Assembly: GCF_032116555.1 (NCBI RefSeq)
Contig: NZ_CP134950.1
Location: forward strand, 94,621 to 158,620
Direction: 5' to 3'
Source of the DNA: Halobaculum sp. XH14
GTDB lineage: Archaea > Halobacteriota > Halobacteria > Halobacteriales > Haloferacaceae
Length of the DNA: 64,000 nucleotides
Both the position numbers and the translations under genes were made by a program. Below the pieces are notes generated by a model. It was given only the letters and a program-made list of their open reading frames with translations, searched no databases and was not told the origin of the DNA. Shown here piece after piece: positions 61,112 to 64,000 of this stretch (the stretch's first letter is position 1; every line of letters begins with the position of its first letter).

Positions 61112-61459
61112 GCCACTTTGGGGAACACCAATGTGTCTCTTCATCGACTACTGAGCTTACAGCAGATCGGCATCCTCCTCGAATTTAATCGGACAGCGCT
61201 CCAATCTATAAACGCAATCTATGAGGTCGGACTTGGCGAGGAGGTGCCGCCACGATACGTCGTCCTCGATCTGGTGAGGGCTATCTTGGCAAATGCCGTA
61301 TTGGTGATTTTCACTCCTCCTTCGCTGAGATGGCCTTCTCGTCGAGGAGACTCATCTCTGCTACCACTTTCACTTTGGTTCACTGAGATATATGTGGGCC
61401 CGTACCCTTAGAGAGAAGCAGAGGGCAGTGCGTCCCTCCGTCACACGCTTCACATTCAT
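61112..61459. other. Gap with no supported gene
   Basis: A 97-codon open frame (61118-61411) has no family features, and its second half is low-complexity. The gap could be a promoter region or remnant sequence. Confidence 0.3.
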
Positions 61460-61597
61460 ATGAGCACTCAGGCCCCACACCTCGGTGACTGCCCGCACTG
61501 CGGTAGTGAGATTCTGTCTCATCATACGCTGATAGAGTATGCAGGCGGTGTCTGGGCCGAATGTCCCGAGTGTCGGGACGTCGTCGACCCACAGTGA
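61460..61597 (+). CDS. 45-residue zinc-ribbon protein (DUF7837-like)
   Basis: MSTQAPHLGDCPHCGSEI followed by AECPECRDVV: two CxxC pairs of a mini zinc ribbon. The pattern LGDCPxCG...ECPxCRDVV is one I recall as DUF7837 in haloarchaea. Function unknown. It is followed within seven bases by another zinc-ribbon gene. Confidence 0.6.
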   Translation: MSTQAPHLGDCPHCGSEILSHHTLIEYAGGVWAECPECRDVVDPQ

Positions 61598-61603
61598 GTC
61601 TCT

Positions 61604-61750
61604 ATGTTACGCGTCTTAAAGCGGCTGTCACCGAGCTCGACTGATACAACGGAACTGTTCGAATGTCGGTCTTGCGGGACCAGTTTAGATGAAGGCCAGG
61701 AATCCTGTCCCGAGTGCGGCTGTAGTGAAATCGCTCGGTACGAGTTATAG
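61604..61750 (+). CDS. 48-residue zinc-ribbon protein
   Basis: A short frame with FECRSCGTSL and CPECGCSEIARY, a four-cysteine zinc ribbon. Its stop overlaps the stop of the convergent PadR gene. Two mini zinc proteins in a row are a common haloarchaeal layout. Confidence 0.6.
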   Translation: MLRVLKRLSPSSTDTTELFECRSCGTSLDEGQESCPECGCSEIARYEL

Positions 61751-62020
61751 ATCGACGTACTGGCGTTCCCAGTCACGTCGAGCTTCGAGTTCTCGCTGAC
61801 CGCGTTTGGTAACTGTATAGACGTTTGTCCGGCGATCTTTCTCTCCTTTCTCGACGAGCCCCTTTTCGACCAGCGTATCGAGGTTGGGATAGAGACGTCC
61901 GTGGTGGATCTCTGATTCGTAGTACTTTTCGAGTTCGTCTTTGATTGCGAGGCCGTGAGGTTCCTCGATACCTGCAGTGACCGTGAGCAGATCACGTTGG
62001 AAGCCAGTGAGATCGTACAT
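61745..62020 (-). CDS. PadR-family regulator
   Basis: A 91-residue winged helix: FQRDLLTVTAGIEEPHGLAI, HHGRLYPNLDTLVEKGLVEK (the PadR recognition helix) and the wing RTNVYTVTKRGQRELEA. PadR proteins are small autoregulated repressors. Without a long C-terminal domain it belongs to the short haloarchaeal subgroup. Its likely targets are itself or nearby genes. Confidence 0.85.
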   Translation of the reverse strand: MYDLTGFQRDLLTVTAGIEEPHGLAIKDELEKYYESEIHHGRLYPNLDTLVEKGLVEKGEKDRRTNVYTVTKRGQRELEARRDWERQYVDL

Positions 62021-62174
62021 CCTTCCGCGCAGGTTTACCCGCTCTTGGTATAATTCTACAGGATTACAGGATAGTCAGCGACAGGAACACGATCTGTCCG
62101 ACTACTTTTCTGGTAGTTGGATACGGGCCTACATCCTAGAATCGTACTCTCCGCGAGTACCTGCTCTACTAGAT

Positions 62175-62630
62175 TTATCGGTTAAGCAGTGAGGATATCC
62201 GATCCCAGTCAGCGAGGGCTAGGAGGGCGAGGGCAATGATGAGTCCCAATCCGAGAATGCCACTTCCGACCCAGAGCCGGATGTCCGTGAATTGGAGCAC
62301 CTGCGTCATACCGACGACCAGTGGGATGAATCCAAATACAAGGAAACCTGCATAGGGGAGGTACTTTTCGCCGATCCGTTCAAGGAACACTCGTTTTGCC
62401 CGGGCATTCTCCTGTGCTGCGACAGCGTTCGCCCGTTCAGTTATTGCCCGCTCTCGGTCGGCGGCGGCCTGTTCGTATTCCGCTAGCGCACTCGCTGCTC
62501 GTTCAAGTCGATCTAACTCTTGGTCTGAAAGATCAGCGAGTTCCTCGTTTTCGATCCGTAATGAGGTTTCTGAGGGATCAAATTCCGGCTGCTCAAATTC
62601 GAATGGGTCGGTGTTATCGGATTCGCTCAT
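62175..62630 (-). CDS. Small membrane protein with coiled coil
   Basis: A 151-residue protein. Residues 1-90 are acidic then helical, with a coiled coil (LDRLERAASALAEYEQAAAD, ERAITERANAVAAQENAR), and two hydrophobic segments follow at about 92-112 and 120-140. It starts inside the last 17 bases of the KTSC gene, so the two are cotranscribed. No function is known. Confidence 0.6.
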   Translation of the reverse strand: MSESDNTDPFEFEQPEFDPSETSLRIENEELADLSDQELDRLERAASALAEYEQAAADRERAITERANAVAAQENARAKRVFLERIGEKYLPYAGFLVFGFIPLVVGMTQVLQFTDIRLWVGSGILGLGLIIALALLALADWDRISSLLNR

Positions 62631-62826
62631 ATGGAAATTTGTCCTTGATGCGTCGGTGATGGTATTTGCCGTGTGATGCGGCGTTCATCAACCCGTTGTA
62701 GACCGATTCCGGGACGTTGAAGTACTGGTACACCCGGCCACCGTGGAACTCGATTTCCAGGGTATTTGTTGCGGAGTCGTAGCCGACACTTCGAAGGTTG
62801 CTGGAGGAGACAGGTGTTCTATTCAT
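62614..62826 (-). CDS. KTSC-domain protein
   Basis: A 70-residue protein almost entirely one KTSC domain: SSNLRSVGYDSATNTLEIEF, GGRVYQYFNVPESVYNGLM and HGKYHHRRIKDKFPYERI. KTSC is named for the C-terminus of lysyl-tRNA synthetase and is found in plasmid and phage proteins, possibly binding nucleic acid. It overlaps the membrane-protein gene downstream by 17 bases. Confidence 0.8.
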   Translation of the reverse strand: MNRTPVSSSNLRSVGYDSATNTLEIEFHGGRVYQYFNVPESVYNGLMNAASHGKYHHRRIKDKFPYERIR

Positions 62827-63242
62827 GCTCTTGGTGTTTTTCTATGTGAGCAGTGTATTTGACACTCGATTCTCACCAATTGATAGGAAAAGAGCTACCA
62901 TAAGCTTTCGCCGGCCGGATAACCGATATCTCACGGCCGCGAGAGGGAGTTGCTGTTTATATCAACGAACCTCATTATTGAGAGCCACACAACCTAGTGA
63001 AGAAGCTCTGTTGAGACGTCAATAGCGGGTACGATTCGGTCGGAGTGGCTTCTAGTCGGTTAGCCACTCATCAAGTACTTGGCTAGTTTCTAGATGCACA
63101 TTACGTAAACCAGGATTTCGACTGGTGGGTGTCGCTCTACATATAGCGGGATGGGGTTCATACGAACCGTCCTAACTATTCGAGTCGAGGTGTCTGGGAA
63201 CGTTGGCACGAAGTACTTATAGATGCCTTTCGGACGCCCAAT
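62827..63242. other. Gap before the duplicate gene
   Basis: No supported gene in about 416 bases. The last 40 bases resemble the region before the intact copy at 52790 (ACTTAT, then a related GTGCC/ATGCC stretch up to ATGGG), so the promoter was copied too. Confidence 0.35.
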
Positions 63243-63811
63243 ATGGGCCTCTTCGAGACCTTGTTTAGTTCATCCACCACCGATTCCGTGCATCAACCGC
63301 AGCAGCCAGCGCAGCACGAAATTTTTCCAGACGATGAGTACAACGTGGCGTATGCTGTCGCTGCCCGTCGGGAGGAACTCGGCGCTTAGAACAGCTTCTC
63401 GAAGCGGATCAAACCTCCCCGACTGCCGTGGAGTCAGAGCCACTTCTTCGGAAGGTCATTGATGATATAGAGCGTGAGGGAGAACCATCTCTTCGCCTCC
63501 GTGCCTCGGGTGAGGAGCTCGTCGACGATCTTCGTGAACTAGTGGAGCAGTGGGACGATCAGATCGATGGTCAAATTGGCACAGTGTGGTGGCCGATTGG
63601 GGCGGATACCAGGTTCAGGTTGTATCTTCACTATCTGGAGCTTCGCGCAGACGCGGAGGATGACCAATTTTCGTTCCCAGAGTCTGCTGGGCAGGTGCAT
63701 ACCCTCGTTCAGCGGGGACTCAGTGTAATCGAAGACGATGACAGCTCAAAGCTTGCAGTAGTCCATAAGCAGGATATTCCTTGGGAAGAACCGACAGAGG
63801 CTGCTGATTAG
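63243..63811 (+). pseudogene. Frameshifted duplicate of the gene at 52790
   Basis: Begins MGLFETLFSSST and follows the intact copy until REELG near 63380, where a stop appears at once. One lost base there (after AACTC) restores the frame, which continues as LEQLLEADQTSPTAVE and ends IPWEEPTEAAD. It is a recent pseudogene and marks the right end of a region bracketed by duplicate genes. Confidence 0.75.
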
Positions 63812-64000
63812 AGCCGTCTCTGGTATTTCTGCCTTTCTGGTGACGGAGGATCTACTGATCAATTTCCTATTGTGTGATATCTGTTCCTCATAGTGGGTAG
63901 AGGAAGCGCTATTTCTCGCCTGTCTCTTCGTTGCTCGCGAGAGCTATTCTAACCCACGCATCAAATCCATCCGTTCAATTCATATACCTAATCTATGCAC

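Noticed and set aside
61118..61411. 97-codon open frame after the SIR2 gene
   Set aside because: No family features, odd composition in the second half, no plausible start context.
1..64000. tRNA, rRNA and intact insertion sequences
   Set aside because: I saw no cloverleaf-like sequence with a conserved T-loop, no rRNA signature and no transposase-like protein on either strand, though a proper scan was not possible.

Overview
The window reads as part of a large plasmid or secondary replicon of a halophilic archaeon (class Halobacteria). The predicted proteins are strongly acidic, GC content is high in the left third and visibly lower to the right, replication genes are of Orc1/Cdc6 and family B polymerase type, many products belong to small haloarchaeal zinc-ribbon or plasmid families, and ATGA/GTGA start-stop overlaps are common. 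I see no rRNA, tRNA, CRISPR array or intact transposase. Gene family assignments come from recognising motifs by eye; no database search was run.

1-17.3 kb is a plasmid 'housekeeping/accessory' region of mostly plus-strand genes: small zinc-ribbon protein, amphi-Trp protein, universal stress protein, an HTH plus nucleotidyltransferase pair, two DUF6166-like proteins, a Mom-like GNAT protein, a DUF932-like protein, a DUF6610-like protein, an ArdC/ImmA-type metallopeptidase, a SWIM zinc-finger protein and a CBS-HEPN fusion. Two repeated non-coding elements mark this region: GC-rich hairpin leaders just upstream of start codons (about ten), and a long-spaced inverted repeat (TTAACCAACA ... TGTTGGTTAA, five copies including one at 23.5 kb).

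17.4-25.3 kb is the replication region: an Orc1/Cdc6 initiator with ORB-like repeats (core GTGTGAATGG) and AT-rich stretches on both sides, a family B DNA polymerase with a degenerate exonuclease domain and altered motif C, and an upstream group of three genes ending in a RecA/RadA-like protein.

25.5-39.9 kb starts a defence island: a PD-(D/E)XK-like nuclease, a HEPN protein, a complete CBASS operon (CD-NTase, E2-E1-JAB fusion, TIR-SAVED effector) placed directly behind a second orc1/cdc6 gene, a CoiA-like nuclease, a DUF262-HNH (GmrSD-like) protein, a GNAT protein and a ThsB-like TIR protein.

40.0-52.7 kb holds a TIR-like/membrane protein pair, a giant PLD-SNF2 helicase and an Eco57I-like adenine methyltransferase. 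The methyltransferase is arranged as an invertible switch: its promoter plus N-terminal 435 codons lie between 56-bp perfect inverted repeats, one intact C-terminal cassette follows on the plus strand, a second complete but frameshifted C-terminal cassette lies on the minus strand on the other side, and a tyrosine recombinase gene is adjacent. This is the most striking system in the window.

52.8-64 kb is a mixed accessory tail: a TRAM protein, a second HTH plus nucleotidyltransferase pair, a decayed regulator, several unrecognised proteins, a SIR2-type protein with an altered catalytic position, small zinc ribbons, PadR and KTSC proteins. It is bracketed by two copies of the same gene (52.8 and 63.2 kb), the second frameshifted, which suggests a duplication or insertion of about 10 kb.
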